The notes under the pieces were generated by a model. It searched no databases. It saw only the letters and a program-made list of their open reading frames with translations, and was not told the origin of the DNA. A program made the translations under genes and the position numbers. Positions 42,796 through 51,316 of a DNA stretch of 64,000 nt are shown one piece after another. The stretch covers positions 62,001 through 126,000 of the forward strand of contig CAVSCI010000005.1 in assembly GCA_963726365.1 (NCBI GenBank), written 5' to 3'. Position 1 is the first letter of the stretch. Each line of letters starts with the position of its first letter. Origin of the DNA: JAABQG01 sp963726365 (GTDB lineage: Bacteria; Pseudomonadota; Gammaproteobacteria; Burkholderiales; Burkholderiaceae_C).

Positions 42796-44370
42796 TCACG
42801 CCGTCGGAGACACCGGCCGATCGGTACAGACCCTCTCCCACGCGTCCTCGATCCAGTCGCACAGGATGGAACGCGTCTCGCGCGGGTCGATGATGTCCAG
42901 GATGCCGAACTTCTCCGCCGTGCGAAATGGCGAGGTCATGTTCAGGTAGAAGGCCTCCAGCTCGGCGCGCTTGGCGGCCGGGTCAGCGGCTGTCTCGATC
43001 TCGGCCTTGTGCGCGGCCATCACGCCGCCCTCGATCGGGATCGAGCCCCAGCGCGCCGACGGCCAGGCGTAGCGCAGGTTCAACGCCTCGCCGTACTTGG
43101 GCGCGTGCAGCGCGCCGGCCATGCCGAAGCAGCGGCGCACCAGGATCGAGACCCAGGGCGAACGGCATTCGTTCAGTGCTTCGCCCACGCGCGTGGCGCC
43201 CAGCAGCGTGCCGCCGAGTTCGGCCTCCAGACCGGTCTGGTTGCCGGGCTGGTCCACGAAGTTGACCACCGGCAGACCGAACAGGCTGCACAGCTTGACG
43301 TGACGCTCCATCTTGTAGGCCGCCTGGATCGTCATCGCGCCGCCCTGCACCTTGGGGTCGTTGGCGATCACACCGACCGGGATGCCGTTCAGCCGCGCCA
43401 GCGCGGTGATGACCGAGCCCCCCTGCCAGCGCCCGATCTCGAATACCGAGTCCCGGTCCATGATGCTGGCGAGGATCTTGCGCGGGTCGTAGATCTTGCG
43501 GCGGTCGCGCGGGATGGCGTCTTTCAGCCAGTCGTCGGCGCGCTCGGGGTCGTCGGTGGCCGGCAGCACCGGCGCGGTGTGGAACACGCTGCGCGGCAGG
43601 TAGCTCAGGAAGCGCTGCACCTGCGCCAGCGCGTCGCGCTCGTCCACCGCCTCGTTGTGCACCAGCGCGCTCTTGCGGTGCACCAGGTGGCCGCCCAGCG
43701 CATTCTTGTCGATGTCCTGCCCGTAGGCCTGGCGCACCACATGGGGCCCCGCCGCCATCACCTGCGCCTGCTCGCGCACCATCACCGAAAAGTGCGAGGA
43801 CAGCACCTTGATCGCACCCTGGCCGGCGCAGGCGCCCAGCGCCACGCCGACCACCGGCACGGTTTTCAGCAACTCGTTGGCGGGCCAACTCGGGTACTCG
43901 GGGATCTTGGTGCCGCCGATCTGCATCAACAGCTTCACGCTGCCGCCGGCCGAGTCCACCAGACGGATGATCGGCATGCGCAACTGGTGGGCCAGGCGCT
44001 CGATGTAGATCCATTTGTCGGCGATCGTGGCCTCGGACGAGCCGGCGCGGATGGTGAAGTCGTCGACATGCAGCGCCACCTTGCGCCCTTTGATTCGGCC
44101 GGTGCCGACGATGGCGTTGGTCGGGTCGATCTTCTCGAACACGCCCTCGCGGCTGTAGTGGCCCTTGCCGGCCAGGCTGCCGAGCTCGCGGAAGCTGTCA
44201 TCATCCAGCAGCGCAGCGATGCGCTCGCGCGCGTTGAGCCGCCCGCTGGCCTTGAACTTGGCCAGGGCTTCGGGGCCGCCCATGGCGCGGGCCTGTGCGC
44301 GACGTTGCTGCAGTTCAGCCAGCTCGGCGGCCCATTCGCCTGCCGGCTCGAATGCGTGGGGTGTGCTCAT
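42796..44370 (-). CDS. Acyl-CoA carboxyltransferase subunit (biotin-dependent)
   Basis: 524-residue carboxyltransferase of the propionyl/methylcrotonyl-CoA carboxylase beta family, moving CO2 between biotin and an acyl-CoA. The N-terminal half has RLNARERIAALLDDDSF and LVDSAGGS, and the C-terminal half FVDQPGNQTGLEAELGGTL, the two crotonase-like domains that form the active site. GVALGACAGQGAIKVLSSHF and FGMAGALHAPK suggest an unusual acyl pocket. It is the last gene of the minus-strand operon with the biotinyl carrier, GntR, CaiB and Bug genes and overlaps the Bug stop by 4 bases. No biotin carboxylase is in the window. Confidence 0.9.
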   Translation of the reverse strand: MSTPHAFEPAGEWAAELAELQQRRAQARAMGGPEALAKFKASGRLNARERIAALLDDDSFRELGSLAGKGHYSREGVFEKIDPTNAIVGTGRIKGRKVALHVDDFTIRAGSSEATIADKWIYIERLAHQLRMPIIRLVDSAGGSVKLLMQIGGTKIPEYPSWPANELLKTVPVVGVALGACAGQGAIKVLSSHFSVMVREQAQVMAAGPHVVRQAYGQDIDKNALGGHLVHRKSALVHNEAVDERDALAQVQRFLSYLPRSVFHTAPVLPATDDPERADDWLKDAIPRDRRKIYDPRKILASIMDRDSVFEIGRWQGGSVITALARLNGIPVGVIANDPKVQGGAMTIQAAYKMERHVKLCSLFGLPVVNFVDQPGNQTGLEAELGGTLLGATRVGEALNECRSPWVSILVRRCFGMAGALHAPKYGEALNLRYAWPSARWGSIPIEGGVMAAHKAEIETAADPAAKRAELEAFYLNMTSPFRTAEKFGILDIIDPRETRSILCDWIEDAWERVCTDRPVSPTA

Positions 44371-45368
44371 TTCGCGTCCAGTCCCAGTTCAGCCACCAGC
44401 GCCTGGGTGGCCTTCAGCTCATCCTGCAGGTAACGGTGCGAGTCGACGTAACCCTTGAACATCGGTTTGTTCCCCGATTTTTCCACCAACCCGATCCAGT
44501 CCTTCGACGCCGCCACCTGCTTGAGCGCCTGCTCCCAGAAGCGGATCTGCTCGGCATCCACGCCGGGGGCCAGCAGCACACCGTTGTAGCTCACGTAGTC
44601 GGCGGCCACGCCCTGCTCGCGCCAGGTGGGCACGCCGGACAGCGGGCCGGTTCCGCGCGCGGGCGCGGCGCTGACCAGCATGCGCACCTTGCCTGCCTGC
44701 GCCATTGGCACCACGGTGGGGCCGGTGGCCGAAACCACGTCCACGTGGCCACCAAGCAGCGCGCCCATAGAGTCGGCCGAGGAACGGAACGGCACAACGG
44801 TGAGCTTGGTGATGTCGATGCCGGCCACCTTCAGCGGCTTGGCAATCGCCAGATGGGTGTTCAGGCCTTTCAGGGGTGCCACCGCGATCTTGACGGACGT
44901 CGGGTCGCGTTTGAGGGCGTCGAGCAGGTCTTTCGCGGTCTTGAACGGCGAATCGGCGCGCACCGCCACCAGCGTGGTTTCCTCCACCAGCATGGCCACA
45001 GGCACGAATTCGCGCATGTCGGCCTTCAGGATGCCGGTCACCTGGCCGGCCAGGCTGCCGGTGTGGAAGGTGCCCAGGTTGTGCGCATTGCCGCGGCTGC
45101 GCTGCAGCTGCTGCAGCGCGATCAGGCCGCCGGCGCCGGGCTTGTTGTCGGTCACGATGGTCTGCCCGTTGACCAGGTTGAGGGTTTCCAGCGCGTTCTT
45201 GATGCCGCGTGCGTACAGGTCCACCGAGCCGCCAGCGGCGACACCGATGCCGTAGGTGATGTTCTGGGTCGGTTTCCAGCCCGATTGAGCCCGAGCCGTG
45301 GGTGGCAGGGTCAGCGCGGCGCCCAGCAAAGCCAGCGACTGACGGCGGTTGATTGAAGTGGGGTTCAC
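44367..45368 (-). CDS. Bug-family periplasmic receptor
   Basis: 333-residue tripartite tricarboxylate transporter receptor. The signal NRRQSLALLGAALTLPPTARAQ has twin arginines and an ARAQ cleavage site near residue 28. The mature part differs from classical Bug proteins at the start (ITYGIGVAAGGSVDLYARGI) but keeps DNKPGAGGLIALQ. It presumably captures the acid handled by the adjacent CoA-transferase and carboxyltransferase. Gene order and the 4-base overlap with the carboxyltransferase argue for one transcript. The membrane partners are not in the window. Confidence 0.9.
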   Translation of the reverse strand: MNPTSINRRQSLALLGAALTLPPTARAQSGWKPTQNITYGIGVAAGGSVDLYARGIKNALETLNLVNGQTIVTDNKPGAGGLIALQQLQRSRGNAHNLGTFHTGSLAGQVTGILKADMREFVPVAMLVEETTLVAVRADSPFKTAKDLLDALKRDPTSVKIAVAPLKGLNTHLAIAKPLKVAGIDITKLTVVPFRSSADSMGALLGGHVDVVSATGPTVVPMAQAGKVRMLVSAAPARGTGPLSGVPTWREQGVAADYVSYNGVLLAPGVDAEQIRFWEQALKQVAASKDWIGLVEKSGNKPMFKGYVDSHRYLQDELKATQALVAELGLDAK

Positions 45369-45407
45369 GGGGTTCTCCTGCTTGAGAAATGGGTTGGATG
45401 GGGGTGG

Positions 45408-46634
45408 TCAATGGCCTGTCGGCAAATGCACGGCACCGACCGCGGCCAGCTCGGCGATGCGCTCGGCGCTGAGGCCCAGCTCCTCGGCCAAAACCGCACG
45501 GGTGTCCGCGCCCAGATCGGGCCCGGTGTGCCGGATCGCACCCGGCGTTGCCGACAGGCGCGGCACCACGCCGGACTGCGTGGTGTGGCCCAGCACCGGG
45601 TGCGGTACCTGGGGCAGCATGTTGCGGGCGCGGAAATGCGGGTCGGCGTAGATGTCAGCGATGGTGTAGACCCGGGTGGTCGGCACCTCGCCCTCGCGCA
45701 GCAGCGCCTCCAGCGGCGCGGCGTCGAAGCCGCGCGTCCATTCGCCGATGATGGCGTCGATGGCTTTCATGTTCTCGGGCTTGCCACGCGCCTGGATGGT
45801 TTCGAAGCGCGGGTCGGTCAGCAGCGCGGGCTGCTGCATCAGCGCCACCAGGCGCCGCCAGGTCGGCTGGCTGTTGGCTGCGATCAGCACCCAGCCGCCG
45901 TCGCGCGTGGGGTAGGAGCTGTTCGGCGCCATCGACGGCAGGTTCGCGCCCTCGCGCATCGGCACCTGGCCCAGCTTCTCAAAGGCGGGCACGACCGGCT
46001 CCATCTGGGTGAAGGCGGCCTCGTACAGCGCCACGTCCACCACCTGCCCTTTGCCGGTCTTCGTTCGGGCGTGGATGGCGGTCATCGCGCCGAAGGCGGC
46101 GTAGACCGACGACAGGTAGTCGGTGGTGGCCAGGGCCACGCGTGCGGGCGGCCGGTCGGGGTCGCCGGTCATGTGGCGCACGCCGCCCACGGCCTCGCAG
46201 ATCGCGCCGTAGCCGGGGCGCTCTGCGTACGGGCCGGTCTGGCCGTAGCCGCTGATGCGCACCATCACCAGGCCGGGGTTGCGCGCCGACAGCGCCTCAT
46301 AGCCCAGGCCCAGGCGCTCCATCACGCCGGGGCGGTTGTTTTCCACCAGGATGTCGGCGCGGGCGATCAGCTCGGCCGCCAGCTCGCGGCCCTGTGGCGT
46401 CTTGAGGTCCAGCGTGATCGAGCGCTTGTTGCGCAGGATGGAGGCCGCGTACAGCGACACGTCGCCCACATGCCGGCCCATCTGGCGCACTGGGTCGCCC
46501 TCTGGGGGTTCGATCTTGATGACATCGGCACCGAAATCGGCGAGCAGCCGCGTGCAGGCGGGCCCGGCGATCGTGGTGCAGATTTCAATGACCTTCAGCC
46601 CGGCCAGCGGGCTGGGTGCGGGGGCGGCGTTCAT
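45408..46634 (-). CDS. CaiB/BaiF-family (class III) CoA-transferase
   Basis: 408-residue family III CoA-transferase that activates a carboxylic acid by transfer of CoA. ATG 46634 is preceded by AGGAGA and overlaps the GntR stop (ATGA). The N-terminus reads LAGLKVIEICTTIAGPACTRLLADFGADVIKIEPPEGDP, then KRSITLDLKTPQG and ENNRPGVMERLGLGYE, all family hallmarks. The catalytic Asp is expected in LATTDYLSSVYAAFG. The substrate is unknown, but the operon suggests a carboxylate taken up by the Bug system. Confidence 0.93.
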   Translation of the reverse strand: MNAAPAPSPLAGLKVIEICTTIAGPACTRLLADFGADVIKIEPPEGDPVRQMGRHVGDVSLYAASILRNKRSITLDLKTPQGRELAAELIARADILVENNRPGVMERLGLGYEALSARNPGLVMVRISGYGQTGPYAERPGYGAICEAVGGVRHMTGDPDRPPARVALATTDYLSSVYAAFGAMTAIHARTKTGKGQVVDVALYEAAFTQMEPVVPAFEKLGQVPMREGANLPSMAPNSSYPTRDGGWVLIAANSQPTWRRLVALMQQPALLTDPRFETIQARGKPENMKAIDAIIGEWTRGFDAAPLEALLREGEVPTTRVYTIADIYADPHFRARNMLPQVPHPVLGHTTQSGVVPRLSATPGAIRHTGPDLGADTRAVLAEELGLSAERIAELAAVGAVHLPTGH

Positions 46635-47380
46635 GGGGTGTCTCCTGGGGTGGTCGAGAGGCCGAGCTGCCGGATGGCTTCCTCGCCGGATTCCTCGATG
46701 CGCTGGTGGGTCAGGGCGACCATGCGTTCGATGTCGCCCTGTGCCAGCGCCGTGGTGGCCTCGCGCCAGAGCCGGGCCGAGCGCTGGCGGCGTTCCACGG
46801 ACGCCAGGCCCAGCTTGCTGTAGCGCAGCGTCTGCAGTGACAGCGCGGTCAGCATGCGTTGCAGGCGCCGGTTGCCGCTTTGGCGCGCGCACAGGATCAT
46901 CAGGCGGTAGGCGGTCTCGGCGTAGTCGTTGCCGGCGTCGGCGGGTGTGGACAGGGCCTCCAGCCGGGCGACGCCGGCCTCCAGCAGGGCCAACAGTTCC
47001 GGGTTGGGCCGGGCGGCGACCTTGCGCACCACCAGTTCGAACAAGCCGGCGCGGACTTCCAGCAGCTCACGAAGCTCGTCGGCGCTGAGTTCGGTCACGA
47101 TGGCGCCCCGGCGCGGCAGCAGCGTGGCCAGCCCCTCGCGCTCCAGGATGCGCAGCGCCTCGCGGATCGGGCCACGGCTGACGCTGAATTCATCGGCCAG
47201 CTCCTGCTCGCCGATGCGCGCACCGGGCAGCATCGCGCCCGACAGGATGCGGTCGCCCAGGCGGGCGGCGATCTGCTCGGAGACGGTCAGCGTCGGGTCG
47301 CTCTGGTCGGCAAACAGCCGGAAGGCCACAGCGCCCTCCCAGGTGCTGAACAAATCGCGCGGAAGATCACCGGCGTTCAT
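46631..47380 (-). CDS. GntR-family regulator (FCD domain)
   Basis: 249-residue regulator. The start at 47380 (MNAGDLPRDLF) is chosen over a longer frame overlapping the biotinyl gene. The winged helix carries FSVSRGPIREALRILEREGLATLLPRRGAIV near residues 63-94. The C-terminal FCD ligand domain (ELRELLEVRAGLFELVVRKVAA) usually binds an organic acid or acyl-CoA. It is the second gene of the biotin operon, 7 bases after the carrier gene, and probably binds the ATTGTTAACAAT palindrome upstream of the operon. Confidence 0.9.
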   Translation of the reverse strand: MNAGDLPRDLFSTWEGAVAFRLFADQSDPTLTVSEQIAARLGDRILSGAMLPGARIGEQELADEFSVSRGPIREALRILEREGLATLLPRRGAIVTELSADELRELLEVRAGLFELVVRKVAARPNPELLALLEAGVARLEALSTPADAGNDYAETAYRLMILCARQSGNRRLQRMLTALSLQTLRYSKLGLASVERRQRSARLWREATTALAQGDIERMVALTHQRIEESGEEAIRQLGLSTTPGDTP

Positions 47381-47387
47381 GGCCGGC

Positions 47388-47600
47388 TCAGTCGAGGTGC
47401 AGGACAACCTGGTCGTCGGCGACCAGTTCGCCTTCGGCAACCAGGATCTCGATGACCACGCCCGAAGCAGGCGCGCTGATGGGAATTTCCATCTTCATGG
47501 ACTCGACGATCACCAGCGTGTCGCCCTCGCTGACCGACTGCCCGACGGCCACTTCCACCTTCCAGACGCTGCCGGTGATCTCGGATCGGACTTTGTGCAT
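47388..47600 (-). CDS. Biotinyl carrier protein (acyl-CoA carboxylase type)
   Basis: 70-residue stand-alone biotinyl domain. The start at 47600 (MHKVRSEITGSVWKVEV) is preceded by AGGAG. ESMKMEIPI carries the biotin-accepting Lys36 in the canonical MKM. The length equals a minimal biotinyl domain with no leader, unlike AccB. As first gene of the operon it supplies the carrier for the carboxyltransferase encoded at 42796. The biotin carboxylase that would charge it is not nearby. Confidence 0.92.
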   Translation of the reverse strand: MHKVRSEITGSVWKVEVAVGQSVSEGDTLVIVESMKMEIPISAPASGVVIEILVAEGELVADDQVVLHLD

Positions 47601-47628
47601 GATGGCTCCTGAAATTGTCAATCATGCG

Positions 47629-47640
47629 ATTGTTAACAAT
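47629..47640. promoter_or_regulatory. Candidate GntR operator upstream of the biotin operon
   Basis: ATTGTTAACAAT is a perfect 12-base palindrome 29 bases upstream of the first gene of the operon. Its TGTTAACA centre fits the short palindromes bound by FCD-type GntR proteins, one of which is encoded as the operon's second gene. Confidence 0.55.
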
Positions 47641-47723
47641 TATCGGCAAAGCACCATGGGGAAAACCCGTTGGCGCGGTGGCGGCGCCAAAGGAAGTCTG
47701 GCGCCGCCGCCGGGCCGGGCCGG

Positions 47724-47792
47724 AAAACGCTATTGCTTCAGTAGCTGCTTGTGACCTTCCTGCGCTGGGAAATGGCCATTTTTATTCAAAAA
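47724..47792 (+). repeat. Dispersed AT-rich repeat, copy E
   Basis: CAGTAGCTGCTTGTGACC followed by TTCCTGCGCTGGGAAATGG matches the common core. The end CCATTTTTATTCAAAAAGTGG can fold back. It lies between the biotin operon and the desulfhydrase-like gene and touches the terminator of the latter. Confidence 0.6.
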
Positions 47793-47817
47793 GTGGCCCC
47801 GAAGGCGTTTCCGGGGC
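47788..47817 (-). terminator. Rho-independent terminator for the desulfhydrase-like operon
   Basis: On the minus strand GCCCCG (47812-47817) pairs with CGGGGC (47796-47801), followed by CAC and five T (47788-47792). It lies 32 bases after the stop of the gene at 47849. Confidence 0.7.
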
Positions 47818-47848
47818 GTCGAGCGGGCTTTAAAGGGGACATGCGCGC

Positions 47849-48886
47849 TCAGGCTGCGACGTCGGTCCGGCCCAGCACCTCGCCCTCGTAGGCATGCAGC
47901 GACGGAAGGCCGCCGGTGTGCAGGAACAGCACGCGCTCGCCCGGCTTGAAGAAGCCCTGGCGCGCCAGCCCGATCAGCCCGGCCATGATCTTGCCGGTGT
48001 AGACCGGGTCCAGCGGGATGGCCTCGGTGCGTGCCAGCAGTTGCACCGCCTCCACCATCTTCGCGTTCGGCACCGAGTATTTGGGCTGCCAGTAGCCGCC
48101 GACGCAGGTCACGTCTTCGGCCTTCACGGTCAGGCCAAGCCCCAGCAAGTCGGCCACGGCCTGCGCTTCCTTCATCACCAGCGGCTGCTGGTCGGCCGGG
48201 TCGCGGCTGACACCGATGCCGACAATGGGAATGTGGATGTGGTTGCCCAGGAAGCCCGCCACCAGACCGCCGTGCGTGCCCGAGCTGCCCGAGCCCACCA
48301 CCACCCGGTCGATCTGCACCCCTTGTTCGAAGAACTGCTGCTGCAGCTCCTGCGCGCAGGCCACGTAGCCCAGCCCGCCCAGTGCGTTGGAGCCGCCGCC
48401 CGGAATGATGTAGCCCTTGCGGCCCTGCGCCGCCAGGTCGTCGGCCACGGCCTGCATGGCGGCTACCATGTTGGAGCCGCCGGGCACCACGGTGAGCGCT
48501 TCCACGCCCATGAGCCGGAACATGAAGTGGTTGCCGCTGGCCTCCTCACGGAAGCTGCCAGGCACGCGCTCCTCGATCACGAAGCGGCATTTCAGCCCCT
48601 CCTTGACGGCGGCGGCCAGCGTGATGCGGCAGTGGTTGGACTGCGGCGCGCCGCAGGTGATCACGGTGTCGGAGCCCTGGGCCAACGCGTCGGCCATCAG
48701 GAATTCAAGCTTGCGGGTCTTGTTGCCGCCAGGGAACAGCCCCAGCATGTCGTCGCGCTTGATCCAGATGTTCGGGCCGGCGCCGTCCGGGCAGGTGGCG
48801 GCCAGCGCGCGGGAGAAGTTGGGGAGGAATTCCAGCGGCGTGACAAACGGGGTGTAACGGCGGCGGGGAAAGCGGGAGAGGTCCAT
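47849..48886 (-). CDS. PLP-dependent D-cysteine desulfhydrase / L-cysteate lyase-like enzyme
   Basis: 345-residue PLP enzyme of the ACC deaminase/D-cysteine desulfhydrase family. The PLP Lys is in GLFPGGNKTRKLEFL near residue 56, and the phosphate loop is GSGSSGTHGGLVAG. GAPQSNHCRITLAAA is the substrate loop typical of DcyD and of the cysteate sulfo-lyase CuyA; the two are hard to tell apart by sequence alone. Reaction products would include pyruvate, ammonia and sulfide (or sulfite). It follows a periplasmic binding protein gene by 11 bases, suggesting uptake and degradation of an amino acid. Confidence 0.85.
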   Translation of the reverse strand: MDLSRFPRRRYTPFVTPLEFLPNFSRALAATCPDGAGPNIWIKRDDMLGLFPGGNKTRKLEFLMADALAQGSDTVITCGAPQSNHCRITLAAAVKEGLKCRFVIEERVPGSFREEASGNHFMFRLMGVEALTVVPGGSNMVAAMQAVADDLAAQGRKGYIIPGGGSNALGGLGYVACAQELQQQFFEQGVQIDRVVVGSGSSGTHGGLVAGFLGNHIHIPIVGIGVSRDPADQQPLVMKEAQAVADLLGLGLTVKAEDVTCVGGYWQPKYSVPNAKMVEAVQLLARTEAIPLDPVYTGKIMAGLIGLARQGFFKPGERVLFLHTGGLPSLHAYEGEVLGRTDVAA

Positions 48887-48897
48887 GGGGATGCGAC

Positions 48898-50013
48898 TCA
48901 GTTTTTCAGCTTGCCGTCGCGCGTCACCATGGCCAGTTCGACGAACTTGCTCCCGTGGTTCTGGCCGGGCCCGTAGTTCACGACGAAGCCGCCCGTGTCA
49001 TAGCGTCCCAGGCTTTGCATCGACGCCAGCAAGGCGCGCGCGTCCGCCGGTTTCTTGCTGCGGCGCATGGCCTCAGTCAGCACCTTGGCCGCGATGCAGG
49101 CCTCCAGATGGGTGCTGTTCATGGGCTGCGTCATGCCGGCCTCCTGCATGGCCTTGGCGCATTCGGTCACGATGGGCAGCCGGGCGCTGGTGTTGGGCAC
49201 GACCTGGGTGATCGATACGCCGGCCGCGGCTTCGCCGGCGGCTGTGATGTACTGCTGCGCACCGACGAACGAGAGGCTGGACGTCGGCACGAACGAGCCG
49301 CGCACGGCGATGCCTTTCGAAATGTCCGCAGCCGGCCCGGACAGCACGGTGCTGATGATCACGTCCGGCTTGAGCGCCAATAGCTGGGCGATGTTGGACG
49401 CATCGAGCTTGGCGTTGCGTTGCAGCGCGAACGCGGCCGGCGTCTTGCCCTGCTTCTTGAGGTATTCGACCACCACCGCCAGGTTCTGCTTGCCGACTTC
49501 GTCGTCGTAGTGGACCACCACCACCTGTTTCGCGCCGACGCCCGTCCAGAACGCCAGCATTTTTTCGAGCTCGTCAGCGTAGGAGGCGCGCAGGGTGAAC
49601 ACCACCGGCGGCGCCGTGCGCACCGGGTTGGCGCCAGAAAATGGCGCGAAAAAAAGCACGCCGGCCTTGTCGGCCTGTGGCATCGCGTCCAGACTCAGCG
49701 TCGCCGAGGCATAGCCGAAAAGCGCAGCCGCGTTGTTGGTGGTCAAAAGCTTTTGCGTATTGGCGCCGGCGGTCTTGCGGTCGTTGGCATCGTCCAGCGT
49801 GACCAGTTCGATGTTTTTTCCCCCGACGCCGCCGCGTGCATTGACCGACTTGAAGTACGCCAGGGCACCGTCGCGAATGTCCTTGCCGAATGCCGCATTG
49901 CTGCCGGTCAATGGAGCGGACTGGCCGACAATCCAGTCATCCTGAGCCTGCGCCATCGGCGCAACGACCATGCAGGCCAGGAGACCCGCCCATCCAAAAA
50001 CACTGTTCTTCAT
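48898..50013 (-). CDS. ABC-type branched-chain-like amino acid binding protein
   Basis: 371-residue periplasmic type 1 binding protein. The signal peptide MKNSVFGWAGLLACMVVAPMAQAQ is cleaved near residue 24. The mature part begins IVGQSAPLTGSNAAFGKDIRDGALAYF, the LivJ-like signature. No permease or ATPase genes are adjacent, so it would have to share them from elsewhere. It is the first gene of the pair with the PLP enzyme and likely binds the same substrate, a cysteine- or cysteate-like amino acid. Confidence 0.9.
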   Translation of the reverse strand: MKNSVFGWAGLLACMVVAPMAQAQDDWIVGQSAPLTGSNAAFGKDIRDGALAYFKSVNARGGVGGKNIELVTLDDANDRKTAGANTQKLLTTNNAAALFGYASATLSLDAMPQADKAGVLFFAPFSGANPVRTAPPVVFTLRASYADELEKMLAFWTGVGAKQVVVVHYDDEVGKQNLAVVVEYLKKQGKTPAAFALQRNAKLDASNIAQLLALKPDVIISTVLSGPAADISKGIAVRGSFVPTSSLSFVGAQQYITAAGEAAAGVSITQVVPNTSARLPIVTECAKAMQEAGMTQPMNSTHLEACIAAKVLTEAMRRSKKPADARALLASMQSLGRYDTGGFVVNYGPGQNHGSKFVELAMVTRDGKLKN

Positions 50014-50184
50014 CCCGCATCCCTTTTTCGTTGATTGGACATCCTGACGGACTGTAACCGGGCGGTCAATCAGGGTTTCACCAGCCCGCCGAACGGCCGC
50101 GCGTGCCGGACGAGTGGATCTGCCCTGTCACTTGCGCGCCCGGGCCGGATTGCCGTCGCGACGGGTTTTGGGTAACGTGGCGCC

Positions 50185-51270
50185 ATGAACACCACCACCT
50201 TTCACGTCCGCAAGGACAGCCTGGCCCAAACGCACTGGCACGATCTGCCCGACGCACCGCTGGCCGACGGCCAAGTCCGCGTGCGCATCGATCGCTTCGC
50301 GCTGACGTCCAACAACATCACCTACGCCGCCTTTGGTGACGCCATGAACTACTGGCGTTTCTACCCCACGGGCGAGGACGCCTGGGGCTGCATCCCGGTC
50401 TGGGGCTTTGCCACGGTGGTCGAGTCCACCCATGCCGGGGTGCCGGTCGGCGAACGCATCTACGGCTATTTCCCCATGGCGTCCAGCGTGGTGCTGACGC
50501 CGGTGCGCGTGACGCCGCAGGGCTGGTTCGATGGTGCGCCGCACCGCGCCGAGCTGCACCCGGTCTACAACCAGCTCACGCGCTGCGCGACCGACCCGTT
50601 CTACACGGCGGACACCGAGGACGTGCAGGCGCTGCTGCGCCCCTTGTTCATCACCTCCTGGCTGATCGACGACTTCCTGGCCGACAACGATTTCTTCGGC
50701 GCCCGCGTCATGCTGCTGTCCAGCGCGTCGAGCAAGACCGCCTACGGCACCGCCTTCCAGCTGGCGCAGCGCGAGGGCATCGAGGTGGTGGGCCTGACCT
50801 CGCCCGGCAACGTGGCCTTCTGCGAAGGCCTGGGCTGCTATGACCGCGTGCTGACCTACGACCAGCTCGACGCCATCGACGCCGACGCGGCCTGCGTGTA
50901 TGTGGACTTTGCCGGCAACAGCGAGCTGCGCCGCGCCATCCACACCCGCTTCGTGAACCTCAAGCACAGCAGCTCCATCGGCGGCACGCATGTCGAACAC
51001 CTGGGCGCTGCGAAAGACCTGCCCGGCCCGCGCGCCACGCTGTTCTTTGCGCCCGCGCAGATCAAGAAGCGCAACGCCGAGTGGGGCGCCGAAGGCCTGT
51101 CGCAGCGGCTGGTGGCGGCCTGGCAGGCCTTCGTGGCCAAGGTGACGCAGGCCGATGCGCCCTGGCTCACGGTGGAGCAGCATCACGGGAAACCGGGCGT
51201 CGAGACCGCCTACGCGCAGGTGCTGGCCGGGCGCGGCGACCCGCGCGTAGGGCACATGCTGCAGGTCTAG
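50185..51270 (+). CDS. DUF2855-family protein
   Basis: 361-residue cytoplasmic protein with an overall medium-chain dehydrogenase-like shape: an N-terminal GroES-like part (LADGQVRVRIDRFALTSNNITYAAFGD) and a nucleotide-binding-like part (VMLLSSASSKTAYGTAFQLA near residue 175). The zinc ligands and glycine motif of true alcohol dehydrogenases are absent or altered. It is divergent from the binding protein gene. Enzymatic activity is unproven for the family. Confidence 0.85.
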   Translation: MNTTTFHVRKDSLAQTHWHDLPDAPLADGQVRVRIDRFALTSNNITYAAFGDAMNYWRFYPTGEDAWGCIPVWGFATVVESTHAGVPVGERIYGYFPMASSVVLTPVRVTPQGWFDGAPHRAELHPVYNQLTRCATDPFYTADTEDVQALLRPLFITSWLIDDFLADNDFFGARVMLLSSASSKTAYGTAFQLAQREGIEVVGLTSPGNVAFCEGLGCYDRVLTYDQLDAIDADAACVYVDFAGNSELRRAIHTRFVNLKHSSSIGGTHVEHLGAAKDLPGPRATLFFAPAQIKKRNAEWGAEGLSQRLVAAWQAFVAKVTQADAPWLTVEQHHGKPGVETAYAQVLAGRGDPRVGHMLQV

Positions 51271-51316
51271 GTTCGGCTGACGCCGTCATCGACGCCCCGA
51301 CTGCGATACTTGCCCG

